Origin: Haloarcula ordinaria
Lineage (GTDB): Archaea > Halobacteriota > Halobacteria > Halobacteriales > Haloarculaceae
Assembly (NCBI RefSeq): GCF_029338275.1
Contig: NZ_CP119790.1
Location: forward strand, 62,001-126,000
Length of the DNA stretch: 64,000 bases
Reading direction: 5' to 3'
This document shows positions 1 through 8,851 of the stretch, piece after piece (position 1 is the first letter of the stretch; each line of letters starts with the position of its first letter). A program made the translations under genes and the position numbers. The notes beneath the pieces are model-generated. The model made no database searches, was not told the origin of the DNA, and saw only the letters and a program-made list of their open reading frames with translations.

Positions 1-2
1 AC

Positions 3-176
3 AGCCCACTCCGTGAGTTCGGCGGCTGGGGAATTCGCTGGGCACCTGGGAAACTTGCCTACAACGTACGTGGTAGTCGAGGGGTCTGGATTGAACGGAT
101 GAACGAGCGTGACGTGCTTGTTGGGTCACAACACTCGGAGGAGTTCGTCGAGGCCATCGACGAGGCGATACGGTAA
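3..176 (+). CDS. C-terminal end of a PH-like domain protein (partial)
   Basis: The first 176 bases stay open in one frame and end in TAA, giving the last 57 residues of a protein that starts outside the window. The residues include a FGGWGIR segment, then YNVRGSRGVWIE, then VLVGSQ and a closing EEFVEAIDEAI helix. That strand-strand-helix ending resembles bacterial PH-like (YdjM/PH_10-like) domains, where a hydrophobic beta sheet is closed by an amphipathic C-terminal helix. The likeness is judged by eye, and full-length function is unknown. No start codon is visible, so it is recorded as a fragment at the window edge. Confidence 0.6.
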   Translation, partial: SPLREFGGWGIRWAPGKLAYNVRGSRGVWIERMNERDVLVGSQHSEEFVEAIDEAIR

Positions 177-244
177 CACCGTCTCTGCTTAGAAGTTTGG
201 ACCGATACCTAATCCGGTAATTGACCTGAATGTTTGAGACTGTC

Positions 245-325
245 CGGCCCTGTTGACATCCTTCGAACCAGAGGCAACTATAGGGCTGCATACAGACAGT
301 GCCCTCAGTAGTTTGTCCTGTTTCA
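245..325. repeat. Diverged intergenic repeat, copy A
   Basis: This stretch begins CTGTTGACATCC and runs through an ATACAGACAGT segment. It aligns with copy B near 758 (CTGTTGACATCCTCAGAA, then GATACAGAGAGT) over about 70 bp with small gaps. The TTGACATCC core also matches the outer edge of the TnpB element at 17,900, so it may be an old transposon-end scar. The alignment is by eye. Confidence 0.4.
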
Positions 326-375
326 ATCTAAGCGGAGCGAACCGGCCGATTGTGTGGAAACGTCCGTCCACAGTT

Positions 376-618
376 TCACAGCAGCTCGCTTCCGTTCACC
401 CATCGCCACAATTCAGCACCACTCCAGCAAGCGTACAGCACTGAGAGGGGAACGAGGACATAGAACGGGTCTATCTGTGTTATAAGGAGGTCAAGAGAGA
501 CTGTCCCCGGTGGCGTATATAGAACCGTTGTAACGAGGACGGCGACGCCGACGAGGACATTGGACAGATGGAACAGCCACGCATCGATACGAATGAGTAT
601 GTCCCCGGCGGCATCCAT
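376..618 (-). CDS. Small two-helix membrane protein
   Basis: This 80-residue protein starts at the ATG whose product begins MDAAGD; the reading frame is open further upstream, but that extension is basic and unlike the rest. Two hydrophobic segments (about residues 12-33 and 46-66) are separated by a short polar loop, so it probably sits in the membrane as a hairpin. It ends in a tryptophan-rich amphipathic tail. I recognise no family. It is isolated: the flanking intergenic DNA carries the diverged repeat copies A and B. Function unknown. Confidence 0.55.
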   Translation of the reverse strand: MDAAGDILIRIDAWLFHLSNVLVGVAVLVTTVLYTPPGTVSLDLLITQIDPFYVLVPLSVLYACWSGAELWRWVNGSELL

Positions 619-986
619 ATGCACACCACGAGTGTTTGGGGTGAAAAAACGTCGGTCGGTTCGGAAGTGCCGGGCATAGAAACTAGCTCTACAGTTCATT
701 TGTATGGCAGATGGCAACCGAACAGTGACCGCGACGCGGTCTGTATGAAGCAGGAAGCTCTGTTGACATCCTCAGAATTTGAGACATAGGGGGTGCGAGA
801 TACAGAGAGTATGTGCAGTACAAGGATTCCACCAGGTCCACGGCAGACGCCGACACATCCCATCGTCGCGTTAGGATTCAAAGACAGGTCCTCCACCGAT
901 TCACAGCTAGAGTGGACGACGGAACACGTCGCAACCGTCGCTGTTATTCTTTGTATTGGACATAACTGAGATAGTGTCCACGTGGA
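619..986. other. Gene-free stretch with repeat copy B
   Basis: About 370 bases without a convincing gene. Short open frames here have no domain likeness or plausible start. The stretch contains repeat copy B at about 758-830, and otherwise I see nothing in it. Confidence 0.5.
758..830. repeat. Diverged intergenic repeat, copy B
   Basis: It begins CTGTTGACATCCTCAGAA and continues to GGTGCGAGATACAGAGAG. It aligns with copy A (about 245), copy C (about 4801) and copy D (about 12,243), sharing the TTGACA core and the GATACAGAG core. All lie in intergenic DNA. It could be a transposon scar or a small non-autonomous element. Confidence 0.4.
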
Positions 987-1715
987 TTATCGAGGTACAG
1001 ACGCCGCCTCACGCCGACTCGCGCGTAACAGGAGGATGCCGAGGCCGACGAACCAGACGATCTGGGTGAGGCCAAAGATGCCACCGCCGATCTCGCCGAG
1101 CGCCGGGATGGCAGAGAGGATGCCTGCCGTGCCGACCACGAGGCCGACGTAGTTCAGCGCTCGGTGCAGTGCCCGCGTCCGTAGTGCGACCACGCTCACG
1201 AGGAGGGTCCAGATACCGCCGACGATCTCGTTGCCGCCGCCAAGCCCGTCGATGACTGGGCTGACCGCCAGCCAGACCGTTGTCGCCTGCGCCGGGTCAG
1301 TGGCGAAGAGGTCGACGACCACGCCCATCGCGATGGTGGCTATCATACCGCTGGCGATGACGAGCCCGGCCCAGATCAGTCCGAACGCGGTCGTCGCCCC
1401 CATCAGCATCGGTGCGTCTGTCTTGAGGCGCGCGTGGAGTGACAGGACGAGCGCTACCAAAACGACGCCGAAGACCACATAGATGAGTAGGTACATCGCG
1501 TACAGACTCGTCTGGTTCGCCACGAACAGTTCGATCTGCTGGAGTGGCCCGGTGACGTTCGCAAAGTCAAGGACCACGAGGAAGTACACGATGCCGGCCA
1601 CGTAGATCGCCGCTTCGGTGAGCGCTGCCAGCCCGCCGATCCGCAGGTAGTTCCACCGACTCACACCGGTCGGCCGCTCAATACTCTCGACTGCTTGGTT
1701 AGTAGACGATACCAC
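987..1715 (-). CDS. DUF4386-like multi-pass membrane protein
   Basis: A 242-residue integral membrane protein with about seven hydrophobic segments, starting near residue 25 and ending with a helix at about 215-235 and a basic tail. The arrangement of paired helices and the stretch GGIWTLLVSVVALR resemble the DUF4386 family, which has no known activity. The listed start is GTG. A TATA-like AT-rich box lies directly before it, so transcription may begin some 25 bases inside and translation may start at the later GTG (product beginning VSRWNYLRIGG). It stands alone, downstream of the cupin and YdeI genes on the same strand. Confidence 0.65.
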   Translation of the reverse strand: MVSSTNQAVESIERPTGVSRWNYLRIGGLAALTEAAIYVAGIVYFLVVLDFANVTGPLQQIELFVANQTSLYAMYLLIYVVFGVVLVALVLSLHARLKTDAPMLMGATTAFGLIWAGLVIASGMIATIAMGVVVDLFATDPAQATTVWLAVSPVIDGLGGGNEIVGGIWTLLVSVVALRTRALHRALNYVGLVVGTAGILSAIPALGEIGGGIFGLTQIVWFVGLGILLLRASRREAASVPR

Positions 1716-1890
1716 TTTATATCACTTAATCTACAATAGCCATCTGAGGAGATAAGGGTGTCGCAGGTGCCGCACTCGTTAATCAGACTGTCCTCGTCCC
1801 TATCCAGACGATTCAGACGAGCTCGCGGTCTTGCCCCACAGTCGAGAAACAAGATCGTCCACAGCACACCGAGTGTGTCTGGACTGCGGA

Positions 1891-2502
1891 CTACTTGATC
1901 GGATTCCGACCGAGCACTGTCGAGATCCTGGCGAGCACGCTCAAGAGAGAGCGTTGCAGCCACCATGGGACCGCCGCGAGACGCACGTCCGCCCGGTAGT
2001 GAGATAGCACCGCCGCCACCGCGAGTACGTCCGGCTTCCCGCCTGCACTGGCTTCATAGAGCGCTCGAATCGCGGCTTCGAATTCGCCTGGTGGGCGTAG
2101 CGTCGTCCGAACGACAAGCGTGTCGGTGCCGCTGTTCCGGATACTATGGGCCTCGCCAATCTCGATAGTCAGCGACTCGCCAGGAAGCAAACTGTGGATT
2201 TCGCCGCGTACCGTTATGTCGGCTTGACCCGCAACGACCTCCGAGTGAGCCTCCGCCCTCGGGTGAAAACGGGCGGGGCCACTGTCTATTCCCGGTGGGA
2301 GAACACCTTCCATCAACAAGTACGCGCCTTGTTCGTCAACACTGTGTTCAAGGAACTTGATAGACGCGCCTGTCGACACGTCCTCAACGGTATTCGGATA
2401 CCCAGGTAGATCGTCGTTCCTAGATCCATCTGGTGTCATCGACTGTTGCGTATCTGCCCGAGATTCCATCCGGTCTAGTAGCACTCCGTCAACCCTAATC
2501 AT
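1891..2502 (-). CDS. Cupin-domain protein
   Basis: A 203-residue soluble protein with a single cupin beta-barrel in the middle (about residues 45-135). Motif 1 reads HPRAEAHSEVVAGQADI and motif 2 is the GEAHSIRN segment, so histidines and glutamates for metal binding are present, though motif 1 is not canonical. Cupins of this kind bind a metal and act as isomerases, dioxygenases or sensors; the reaction here cannot be deduced. The C-terminal 50 residues are helical (WWLQRSLLSVLARIST), which may be a membrane-contacting tail. Later ATGs (product MESRAD or MTPDGS) fit a TATA-like TTAAGAAC box better than the first one. It lies 48 bases after the YdeI-like gene. Confidence 0.7.
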   Translation of the reverse strand: MIRVDGVLLDRMESRADTQQSMTPDGSRNDDLPGYPNTVEDVSTGASIKFLEHSVDEQGAYLLMEGVLPPGIDSGPARFHPRAEAHSEVVAGQADITVRGEIHSLLPGESLTIEIGEAHSIRNSGTDTLVVRTTLRPPGEFEAAIRALYEASAGGKPDVLAVAAVLSHYRADVRLAAVPWWLQRSLLSVLARISTVLGRNPIK

Positions 2503-2550
2503 TCCGAGAGAAGAGAGTTCTTAAGAAACGGGTACCTCCGAAAGAGCACA

Positions 2551-3135
2551 TCACAGCCGCCGCTTGTTGTTCTCATCGTATGCTCGGAGGCCCTGCGCCG
2601 CGAGTTTGACCGTTCGCTCGATCCGCTTTTGCCTGGTCTCGTCCGTCTTGGCCTCCTCGACGGCCGCGATGAAAGCATACTGGTCCGTATTCGAGAAGTT
2701 CTGGAAGTTCTCCCAGGCGGTTTCGTCCGCACGCAGCGCTGCCTCAAGTTTGGCCGGGACTTCGTGGTCGTCGCCGAGGCGATATGCAGTTGCCCACTCG
2801 CCCGTTTCTTTCGCCACTTCGACGAGTTCCATTCCGGCCGGGGTCATCTTTCCCGCCTGAATCATCGCGCTGACCCGCTCCTTGTTGGCCTTCGACCACT
2901 TGCTGTCGGGGCTCCTGGGCGTGAACCGACGGGTGTACGTCTCATCGTCGATGCCCTTGACCAGGCCGTCGACCCACCCGAAGCAGAGCGCTTCCTCAAC
3001 TGACTCGTCGTAGCCGATACCGACTCGCTCGGCATCGGCCTTGTAGTACCCGACCCACAGCTCCTCTTCCGTGTCGTGGTGCTCTTCTAGCCAGATACGG
3101 AACTCGTTCTGAGACTCGAAGAATAGTGGGTCCAT
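2551..3135 (-). CDS. YdeI/OmpD-associated family protein
   Basis: A 194-residue cytoplasmic protein. The N-terminal part has FESQNEFRIWLEEHH, ELWVGYYK and ALCFGWVDGLVKGIDDETYTRRFTPR, the hallmark of the YdeI/YjbR-like (bacteriocin-protection or OmpD-associated) family. The C-terminal part is the associated helical domain ending RIERTVKLAAQGLR. The length is normal for the family. The role is poorly understood; members have been linked to stress and peptide tolerance in bacteria. A TATA-like TGATATAT box lies about 25 bp before the ATG, which supports this start and a leaderless transcript. The cupin gene follows on the same strand. Confidence 0.85.
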   Translation of the reverse strand: MDPLFFESQNEFRIWLEEHHDTEEELWVGYYKADAERVGIGYDESVEEALCFGWVDGLVKGIDDETYTRRFTPRSPDSKWSKANKERVSAMIQAGKMTPAGMELVEVAKETGEWATAYRLGDDHEVPAKLEAALRADETAWENFQNFSNTDQYAFIAAVEEAKTDETRQKRIERTVKLAAQGLRAYDENNKRRL

Positions 3136-3274
3136 GCAGTAAGAAAGGCACCATATATCAATAACCGGCTCCGTTGAAATCCTATTCTTCAGACAGGTTC
3201 TCGTGCGAAACAGCCGGTCAGTAGACGTGCGTATCTACCATACCCCTTCATCCAACCGAGGAATCTGTAGAAGA

Positions 3275-3481
3275 TCAGGTCCGTAGGTTTTCACCGTTGC
3301 TACCACCCGGGCCTCCAAAGTATTGCCACGCTACATATGCGAGCCCCATAATAAGTGACCCCAGAATCGCAATATAAACGGACAACAATATTTGCTGTTC
3401 GATAAATAATCCCCAAAGTAGTACCAGAACAACGTACACGCCGACAACAGCGGCGATGGTTGTTTTATTGATGGAGGGCAT
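3275..3481 (-). CDS. Small two-helix membrane protein
   Basis: Sixty-eight residues with two membrane segments (about 8-27 and 33-53) and a glycine-rich polar tail. The ATG is preceded by an AT-rich stretch. The family is unknown. It shares the opening MPS-I-N pattern with the next small membrane protein upstream (3803-4102), which suggests the two descend from related genes. No partner is evident. Confidence 0.55.
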   Translation of the reverse strand: MPSINKTTIAAVVGVYVVLVLLWGLFIEQQILLSVYIAILGSLIMGLAYVAWQYFGGPGGSNGENLRT

Positions 3482-3802
3482 GGTATTATTCTACCTCAGT
3501 GAAGATAGATGATATTAATAGGTTTTCTGCCTGTACGGGTCGATACGTGCATCACCTGTATTGACCGCACAGAGCCAGAACCGGTCATCTTCTGAGTATT
3601 TCAACAAAGCCAGTGGGTTCAAATTATTTGGTTTGGACGACCAGCGCTCTCGATTTCTAAGCACTGAGCAGGCGATATCGGATGAAAGCAGTAATGTCGG
3701 GGTGCAAGCCCGGCACTATACCAAGCAACCAGGAATGGTGGCTCGGATAGGTCCCAAACGGGACGATTGCATAGATATGTGGTAGCGTAGTATGTTTTGT
3801 GA
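3482..3802. other. Gene-free stretch
   Basis: About 320 bases between two small membrane-protein genes. Open frames occur on both strands, but none has a convincing start, membrane pattern or recognised motif. I see no clear regulatory or RNA structure. Confidence 0.4.
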
Positions 3803-4102
3803 TTATCCAACAACGAACTCCGGAGCGAAGACCGTAGCGGCGAGAAGACACAGCAATACGGTGACCGCTGTCGCCCGAAGGATACCGGCCGTAAGTTGTT
3901 GATCTTTCGGCAGCGATTCAGCGATTGCAGACAAGGCTGATCCGACCATCATTACAAGTAACCAACTGCTGGAGTCGCCGTTACCACCATTCCAAGCGTA
4001 TAGGTACATCCCCAAGAAAACGAGTGAGGCTGTAAACTGAACTACTGAATTGGGCCGACCGGCGGGTTCACTGAACACAATTTGATTGATGAAGGAGGGC
4101 AT
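3803..4102 (-). CDS. Small three-helix membrane protein
   Basis: A 99-residue protein starting at the ATG whose product begins MPSFINQ. It has three hydrophobic stretches (about residues 22-38, 48-63 and 73-96) joined by short polar loops. I recognise no family. The only clue is the similar start and size of the neighbouring gene at 3275-3481. Function unknown. Confidence 0.5.
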   Translation of the reverse strand: MPSFINQIVFSEPAGRPNSVVQFTASLVFLGMYLYAWNGGNGDSSSWLLVMMVGSALSAIAESLPKDQQLTAGILRATAVTVLLCLLAATVFAPEFVVG

Positions 4103-4487
4103 CAAGTGCAATTCCTCCCCAGATGTGAAAAAAGCCCCATCGAACGTATCTTGAGCAGTCTGGTTGTAAATGGCTATGGTGAATCGCTATAGGACGGTGG
4201 GATACACGCGTTACCGCACGCTTGGTGTTATAGCTGACCTACAGCAGTGTAATTACTCGGAACTCACAGAACCAGGAACACGCTCTGACGACGAAACCGA
4301 GCGAACGCTTGACAGTCAAGTTCGCGGTCTCCATCATAGAGTGTTGATTGGAGTGAGTCGGCAGAAGAACCCCCGCGATAGACCCAGCGATGTGCGATGG
4401 AAGGCCGCCGATTTGCCGTTGTTCTCTCGGGCTGAAGCACATCCGGCATTCGGAAAAAATATCATAAGGGAGCGCAGACAGGGACCG
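4103..4487. other. Gene-free stretch
   Basis: About 385 bases upstream of the next small membrane gene. A frame is open through it and joins that gene, but its product is basic and unstructured, unlike an acidic haloarchaeal protein, so I do not treat it as coding. No repeat or RNA structure was recognised. Confidence 0.4.
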
Positions 4488-4721
4488 ATGTGTATGGTTC
4501 CGGAGCCAACGCTAGAAGGTTTTCTGCGTGATCTGGGCCTACGTATCGGTGCTGGAATCGTCGTCATCGGGATCTTCTTCGGCCTTGGCTACCTCAATCG
4601 AACCGACTTCTTCGGTCTTTCAGACTTTCTCGGGAACCAGTCGGTATTCTTCGGTAGCGCATTCCTGTTGGTTGGTATTGCGTCACTCGGATGGATGATG
4701 ATCCAGCGATACAGAGCATAA
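4488..4721 (+). CDS. Small two-helix membrane protein
   Basis: I choose the ATG whose product begins MCMVPEP (or the second ATG, MVPEP), because the open frame before it looks non-coding. The resulting 77 residues hold two hydrophobic helices (about 17-35 and 50-68), the first followed by a short FFGL/FLGN loop, and a basic RYRA end. It is probably a membrane hairpin. No family is recognised. Confidence 0.5.
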   Translation: MCMVPEPTLEGFLRDLGLRIGAGIVVIGIFFGLGYLNRTDFFGLSDFLGNQSVFFGSAFLLVGIASLGWMMIQRYRA

Positions 4722-4800
4722 CGATGCAGAGCTACCGACCGCCGTGTGTCGAAAATATGTGCGACCGACTCGCACTCTGCGTACAGTACCGCTTTCAGAT

Positions 4801-4862
4801 CTCACTCCGAGTCTGTCAGTACAGGTGTGACCGATACAGAGCGTGAATACAGCACATAGCCA
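4801..4862. repeat. Diverged intergenic repeat, copy C
   Basis: The sequence GTGTGACCGATACAGAGCG followed by GAATACAGCACA resembles copy B (GGTGCGAGATACAGAGAG, then GTGCAGTACA) and copy D (GGATACAGAGCACGAAT). The left TTGACA half is not clear in this copy, so membership is tentative. Confidence 0.3.
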
Positions 4863-4887
4863 CCTCATTGCAACCGATCAATCTCAG

Positions 4888-5358
4888 TTACGGGAGCGTT
4901 CCGTCCTCCGCGTAGCAATTGAACCGGAGACTCGCGGTGGCGAGTTGCTCGCCTTCCGAACTCATCAACGATGCCGTGTACTCACCATGAACCGGTGGCG
5001 GACCCAACGGTACCGCGTATAGTTCGCCACGGCTGGATCCGAATACCGAGTAGTCTTCGGGATCAAGACTGCTCATCCCACGATCCGTCATGAGCGGGAC
5101 CGAAGCAACGAGAGTGTCGTCACTATCTCGTATCCGTACTGTGTGATACAGTTCACCGGAAACAGCCTGCTCAGAAACCAGAATCCCGAGAGCGATCTGT
5201 TCGTCACCTTGTATTGGGGCAATCTCGCGGAGGTGTTGCGAGCCGCTACCCACTCCTCGACTAGAACATCGAGCGATGAACTCCCCGTTACCGAGACAGC
5301 CAGCGGTCACGCTCAAGATGCCAGCTACACCCGTAATCAGTTCACGTCTGGAGGGCAC
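4888..5358 (-). CDS. Tat-exported lipoprotein, unknown function
   Basis: A 156-residue protein starting at GTG with a twin-arginine signal (MPSRRELITGVAG) and an AGC lipobox at about residues 19-21, so it is probably exported folded and anchored by lipid to the outer face of the membrane. After a polar linker comes a beta-rich domain of about 110 residues with regular hydrophobic alternation (QIALGILVS, YTASLMSS, TASLRFNC), like an immunoglobulin-type fold. Two cysteines besides the lipobox (C31 and one near the end) could form a disulphide. Substrate and partner are unknown. Confidence 0.7.
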   Translation of the reverse strand: MPSRRELITGVAGILSVTAGCLGNGEFIARCSSRGVGSGSQHLREIAPIQGDEQIALGILVSEQAVSGELYHTVRIRDSDDTLVASVPLMTDRGMSSLDPEDYSVFGSSRGELYAVPLGPPPVHGEYTASLMSSEGEQLATASLRFNCYAEDGTLP

Positions 5359-5611
5359 AAGACATACTGTGAGTCCACGAGTGGTAATTCTAAGGGGACT
5401 ACGGCACTCGTGCGCTGGTTCGCCACGGCGGTTGAAAATTGCTTGTCCGATAGAATCCTCTGCCGGTAATAGGAATGGCCTGTGAAATAGCGAGGAGTCA
5501 GTCAGTAAGACGGCTTCGTTTCTTTCGTCGATTCAGTGGTTTATACACGACTCACTGAGTCTGCTTCGTGACCAGTATCTGTTTATCCACGGCCCTGAAA
5601 AAGTGGAAGCA

Positions 5612-5767
5612 ATGGTCTTTCAGTACCTCCTGCCAGCCCTGATTGGATTCGTGTTCGTGATGGGGGCTGCCTATGCCGGCACGCTTCGGGCGTTAGAAGT
5701 ATACTTCGACCCGGACCGAGAAAGCATCTTCCTCTCAGACGAGTACGAGCCACCGAACGACCAGTAG
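5612..5767 (+). CDS. 51-residue single-helix membrane protein
   Basis: A short open frame (ATG to TAG) encodes one long hydrophobic helix (about residues 4-26) followed by an acidic tail (YFDPDRESIFLSDEYEPPNDQ). The switch from hydrophobic helix to acidic cytoplasmic tail is typical of real small haloarchaeal membrane proteins. It lies 63 bases from the convergent gene at 5830. No family is known. Confidence 0.5.
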   Translation: MVFQYLLPALIGFVFVMGAAYAGTLRALEVYFDPDRESIFLSDEYEPPNDQ

Positions 5768-5829
5768 TGCTACTGTATCGGTCACGCCAGTACTGTACGC
5801 TGCTGAAGGATCCAACAGAGCCAGATATC

Positions 5830-6480
5830 TCACATGCCAAAATAGGTGTCGCGTTCAACGACGGTGTAGCCCTGCGCTGTGAGCGCCTCAGTGCGGTAGC
5901 GTTCTGCGACGATCTGCTGTGGAATGCGCCGCAGTCCGAAACGCCGGTTCAAGGTGTGCTCGATATCGATACTGGTCTGGTCGTTGTCCGTACTGACCGT
6001 TACGGTGTACGTCGCCCAGGGCTGACCGTTTACCGTGACGTCCAACTCGACTCGACGAGCGCCGCTTGGTGTGGTCTCTGTTTGTGAACGGACTCTCGAC
6101 TCGACGGAACGCAGGCCGAACAGATAGGAGATACCGTACGTTACCGTGTTTCCGTCTGCAGTGATTTCGTCAGCGATTCCCCACTGAAACGCGAGTACCG
6201 GCGGCGTGGGCCCGGTGAACGCATCGACGACCACGTCCGGCGTGTCCTTAGTTTGGAGGCGAGCCGTCCCGCGGGACTGAATGAGTGGTGCGCGAGCGGT
6301 GATGACCAAGATCACCCCGACGACGAGCGCTGGCAACAGCGAGGTAACAAGGAACGTCCCGAGGAACATAGACACGACGAGCACGACTAGGAGTGCACTG
6401 AGCGGACGTTCGCGTCTGAGGTATCGCTTTGCGACATCGACTGCCTCCTGTGGCCGGTCGATATCGTTCGTGGAGGGCAT
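5830..6480 (-). CDS. Membrane-anchored protein of unknown function
   Basis: A 216-residue protein with a polar N terminus, two close hydrophobic helices (about residues 29-62) and a soluble C-terminal domain of roughly 145 residues rich in beta strands. The soluble part alternates strands (RRVELDVTVNGQPWATYTVTVS, then TSIDIEHTLN) and ends with a helix and a short strand. The N-terminal segment is basic enough to stay in the cytoplasm, so the large domain is probably cytoplasmic too. No family is recognised. Confidence 0.65.
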   Translation of the reverse strand: MPSTNDIDRPQEAVDVAKRYLRRERPLSALLVVLVVSMFLGTFLVTSLLPALVVGVILVITARAPLIQSRGTARLQTKDTPDVVVDAFTGPTPPVLAFQWGIADEITADGNTVTYGISYLFGLRSVESRVRSQTETTPSGARRVELDVTVNGQPWATYTVTVSTDNDQTSIDIEHTLNRRFGLRRIPQQIVAERYRTEALTAQGYTVVERDTYFGM

Positions 6481-6767
6481 CCTGCGAATCCCCTAATGCT
6501 GGGTAATTATGTCTGCTGAAATAGGTTGTTGGATAACCCCTGTTTATCGATATCGTCGCCGGTGTCCAGTGTGTGCTGGCTCTGTCGAAGTCCACGAAGC
6601 GTTCCAGGTTCGTCAGGTAATCCGACCAGCTGATTCTGTTGAAAGCCTCAGAACGTGATGGAAGTGCGTGCTCCACAAAGTGGGTGTCTTCAACAATTGC
6701 CTCTCGGACGGGTGTCCGCAACCCTACGAAAATCATATCCGACGCCCTTGTGAATTCCTTGCCACTA

Positions 6768-7169
6768 ATGTCCCTGCCCTCCCTCCGCACCTACACTCTC
6801 TCTGTAGCGTGGCGATTCGCTATACTCGGCGCACTCGTTTCGCTACCCCTCAGTGTCGTTGTGAACTGGCTACCAGATTCGGAGGCGACTGTTGGTGGCG
6901 GTATCATGATAATCGGCGCGTTCATCGCAGGTGTTATCGCTGCAATTCGCCGTGCTGGGTTCCTTGGTGCTGTCGTCGGCGTCGTCACGTTCCTCTTTAC
7001 GGTGGGCACGACGACGGTGTGGCCGCTGTCGAGAGTCGTTTTCTTCGTCTTCGCTAGTGGACTGGTACTGTGCGTCGCTCCAATCTTCGGTCTGGTATTC
7101 GGCCGTGTTGGTGGATTAATAGCGAACGCCGTTTCCGCACGATGGAACTCCGCAAATGCGTTGGAGTAA
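6768..7169 (+). CDS. DUF5518-like membrane protein
   Basis: A 133-residue protein starting at the ATG whose product begins MSLPSLRTYTLSVAW. It has four membrane helices arranged as two hairpins with the segment GGGIMIIGAFIAGVIAA and a final FGRVGGLIANAV helix, the pattern of haloarchaeal DUF5518 proteins (family name from memory). The gene at 10512-10970 is a likely paralogue. Function unknown. The open frame extends 43 codons upstream, but that part looks non-coding. Confidence 0.65.
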   Translation: MSLPSLRTYTLSVAWRFAILGALVSLPLSVVVNWLPDSEATVGGGIMIIGAFIAGVIAAIRRAGFLGAVVGVVTFLFTVGTTTVWPLSRVVFFVFASGLVLCVAPIFGLVFGRVGGLIANAVSARWNSANALE

Positions 7170-7378
7170 CCGCGACTTCGAGAGGGGCTGCATTCGGTCA
7201 CATCACCGGGCAACCATGTAATTCTCGGAGTAGTTCAACAAATCCTATCAGCTCTGTTCCCGTTCTGTCAACCGTTCATAGCATATTTAATCCTTGATGA
7301 GAACCATCCACCGAATGACGAGAGCCCTCCAACAGTCTCGTTCGCTCACCACACAACCGAGTACGGGTGGACGATAAT

Positions 7379-7882
7379 ATGTCCGACAGTTCTGGCCTCA
7401 GTATCAACGGTCCAGAGACGCTTCGCGGTTCGGTGGCCTTCCTCCTCGTCGCCCTCTGTATCACGGGCTACGGGGCGTTCGACTACGTGCAGCAATCTGA
7501 CTCGATACGGGACTCGGTCGAGATCGAGGCGACGATTACCGAAGTGGGTGTCGAGTCGGTTTCGGGCAGCTCTTCGAGTACATCGGTTAGTTACGAACCG
7601 CGTGTCAGGTTCACATACGAATATCGAGGGGAATCGCACACGGGAACGAATCTCTTCCCCGCAGACATCCCTCCGAATTACGATACACGGTCGGCAGCCC
7701 AAGCGGCCGTACAGGAGTACGAGACCGGCCAGACGGTCACAGCGCACGTAGACCCTGAGGAGCCGGGGAACGCGTTTCTGAAAAAGGAGACGTCTACTGC
7801 CCCGTTAATAGCAGTGGGAATCGGGGTGGTGTTGACGCTGCTTGGCAGTGCGGCGACTTTGAAACAGTACCGCAGTGGCTAG
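7379..7882 (+). CDS. DUF3592-like membrane protein
   Basis: A 167-residue protein with a transmembrane helix near each end (about residues 20-40 and 140-160) and an extracytoplasmic beta domain between them. The middle part contains YEPRVRFTYEYRGESHTGTNLF and TGQTVTAHVDPEEPGNAFL, which match the DUF3592 pattern (strands ending in a V-x-V-D-P-x-x-P turn). The family is widespread and uncharacterised. The start is the ATG at the end of an AT-rich GATAATATG; a GTG 12 bases upstream is also possible. Confidence 0.8.
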   Translation: MSDSSGLSINGPETLRGSVAFLLVALCITGYGAFDYVQQSDSIRDSVEIEATITEVGVESVSGSSSSTSVSYEPRVRFTYEYRGESHTGTNLFPADIPPNYDTRSAAQAAVQEYETGQTVTAHVDPEEPGNAFLKKETSTAPLIAVGIGVVLTLLGSAATLKQYRSG

Positions 7883-8074
7883 TTTCGGACCATCGCGCAG
7901 GTTGGAATCCGACCACAGAACCCGGCCTCGCTTCGGAGCGAAGTGAGTCGGCGTACGCGTGGGGAGCTAGTCGCCGCACGGTTCGAGAATGGGAGATCCC
8001 GGACGGGTTCAGTTCGGATACGACGTCCTCCGTAACGAATAGAGGGCCGTCCGTACAAGTGGGACGTGTCTTCG

Positions 8075-8851
8075 ATGCCCTCCACCGACATCGACCTCGC
8101 CATTCAGACGACAGACCTCCGGAAGACGTACGGTTCCGAGGTCGCACTCGACAGTGTATCGCTCTCGATTCCGACCGGCACCGTCTACGGGTTTCTCGGC
8201 CCGAACGGCGCGGGGAAGACGACCACGATGCGGCTCCTGACGGGACTGACACAGCCCACAAGTGGATCCGTTCGCGTCTGCGGTGTGGACGTCGCCGACC
8301 GACGCGCACTCGCGCCACACGTCGGCTATCTCCCTGAGGAACCGCCCCTCTACGACGAGTTCAGCGCTCGCGAACAGCTTGAGTATGTCGCCGACCTCAG
8401 AGACATTCCGCGGGCCACCGCCCGGGAGCGAATCGACGAGTACCTGGACGCGTTCGACCTGACTGACGACGCCGACAAGCGCATCGACGCGTACTCGAAG
8501 GGGATGCGACAGAAGACCGCGTTCGTCCAGAGCGTCCTGCACGACCCGGACGTTCTGTTCCTCGACGAACCGACGTCGGGCCTCGATCCCCGAGCGGCAC
8601 GGACCATCCGCGAGTCGATTTCCGACTTCGCCGACGCGGGAACGACTGTCTTTCTTTCGACACACATCCTCCCGGTCGTCGAGGCTGTCGCCGACGAGGT
8701 CGGCGTGCTGTTCGACGGCCGGCTGGTCGCCGAAGGGACGCCGTCGGAGGTGCAATCCCGCGCGGCGACCGACGGGGACGGCTCGCTCGAAGACGCCTTC
8801 CTCGCCGTTACCAGCGAGACCGATGCGGGCGCGGGCCGCGAGAAAGCATGA
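8075..8851 (+). CDS. ABC exporter ATP-binding subunit
   Basis: A 258-residue nucleotide-binding subunit of the ABC-2/CcmA type. Walker A is GPNGAGKTTT (about residues 45-54), the signature reads SKGMRQK, Walker B plus catalytic Glu is LFLDEPTSGLDP, and the switch histidine is in STHILP. The C-terminal part (VLFDGRLVAEGTPSEVQ) is normal. It powers transport by the integral partner encoded next; the stop overlaps the next ATG as ATGA, so the two are translationally coupled. The ATG is preferred to a GTG 9 bases upstream. The transported substrate is unknown. Confidence 0.93.
   Translation: MPSTDIDLAIQTTDLRKTYGSEVALDSVSLSIPTGTVYGFLGPNGAGKTTTMRLLTGLTQPTSGSVRVCGVDVADRRALAPHVGYLPEEPPLYDEFSAREQLEYVADLRDIPRATARERIDEYLDAFDLTDDADKRIDAYSKGMRQKTAFVQSVLHDPDVLFLDEPTSGLDPRAARTIRESISDFADAGTTVFLSTHILPVVEAVADEVGVLFDGRLVAEGTPSEVQSRAATDGDGSLEDAFLAVTSETDAGAGREKA

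Noticed and set aside
3561..3785. A 74-codon frame in a gene-free stretch
   Set aside because: It has no acidic bias, domain or membrane segment, and a second frame on the other strand is equally open.
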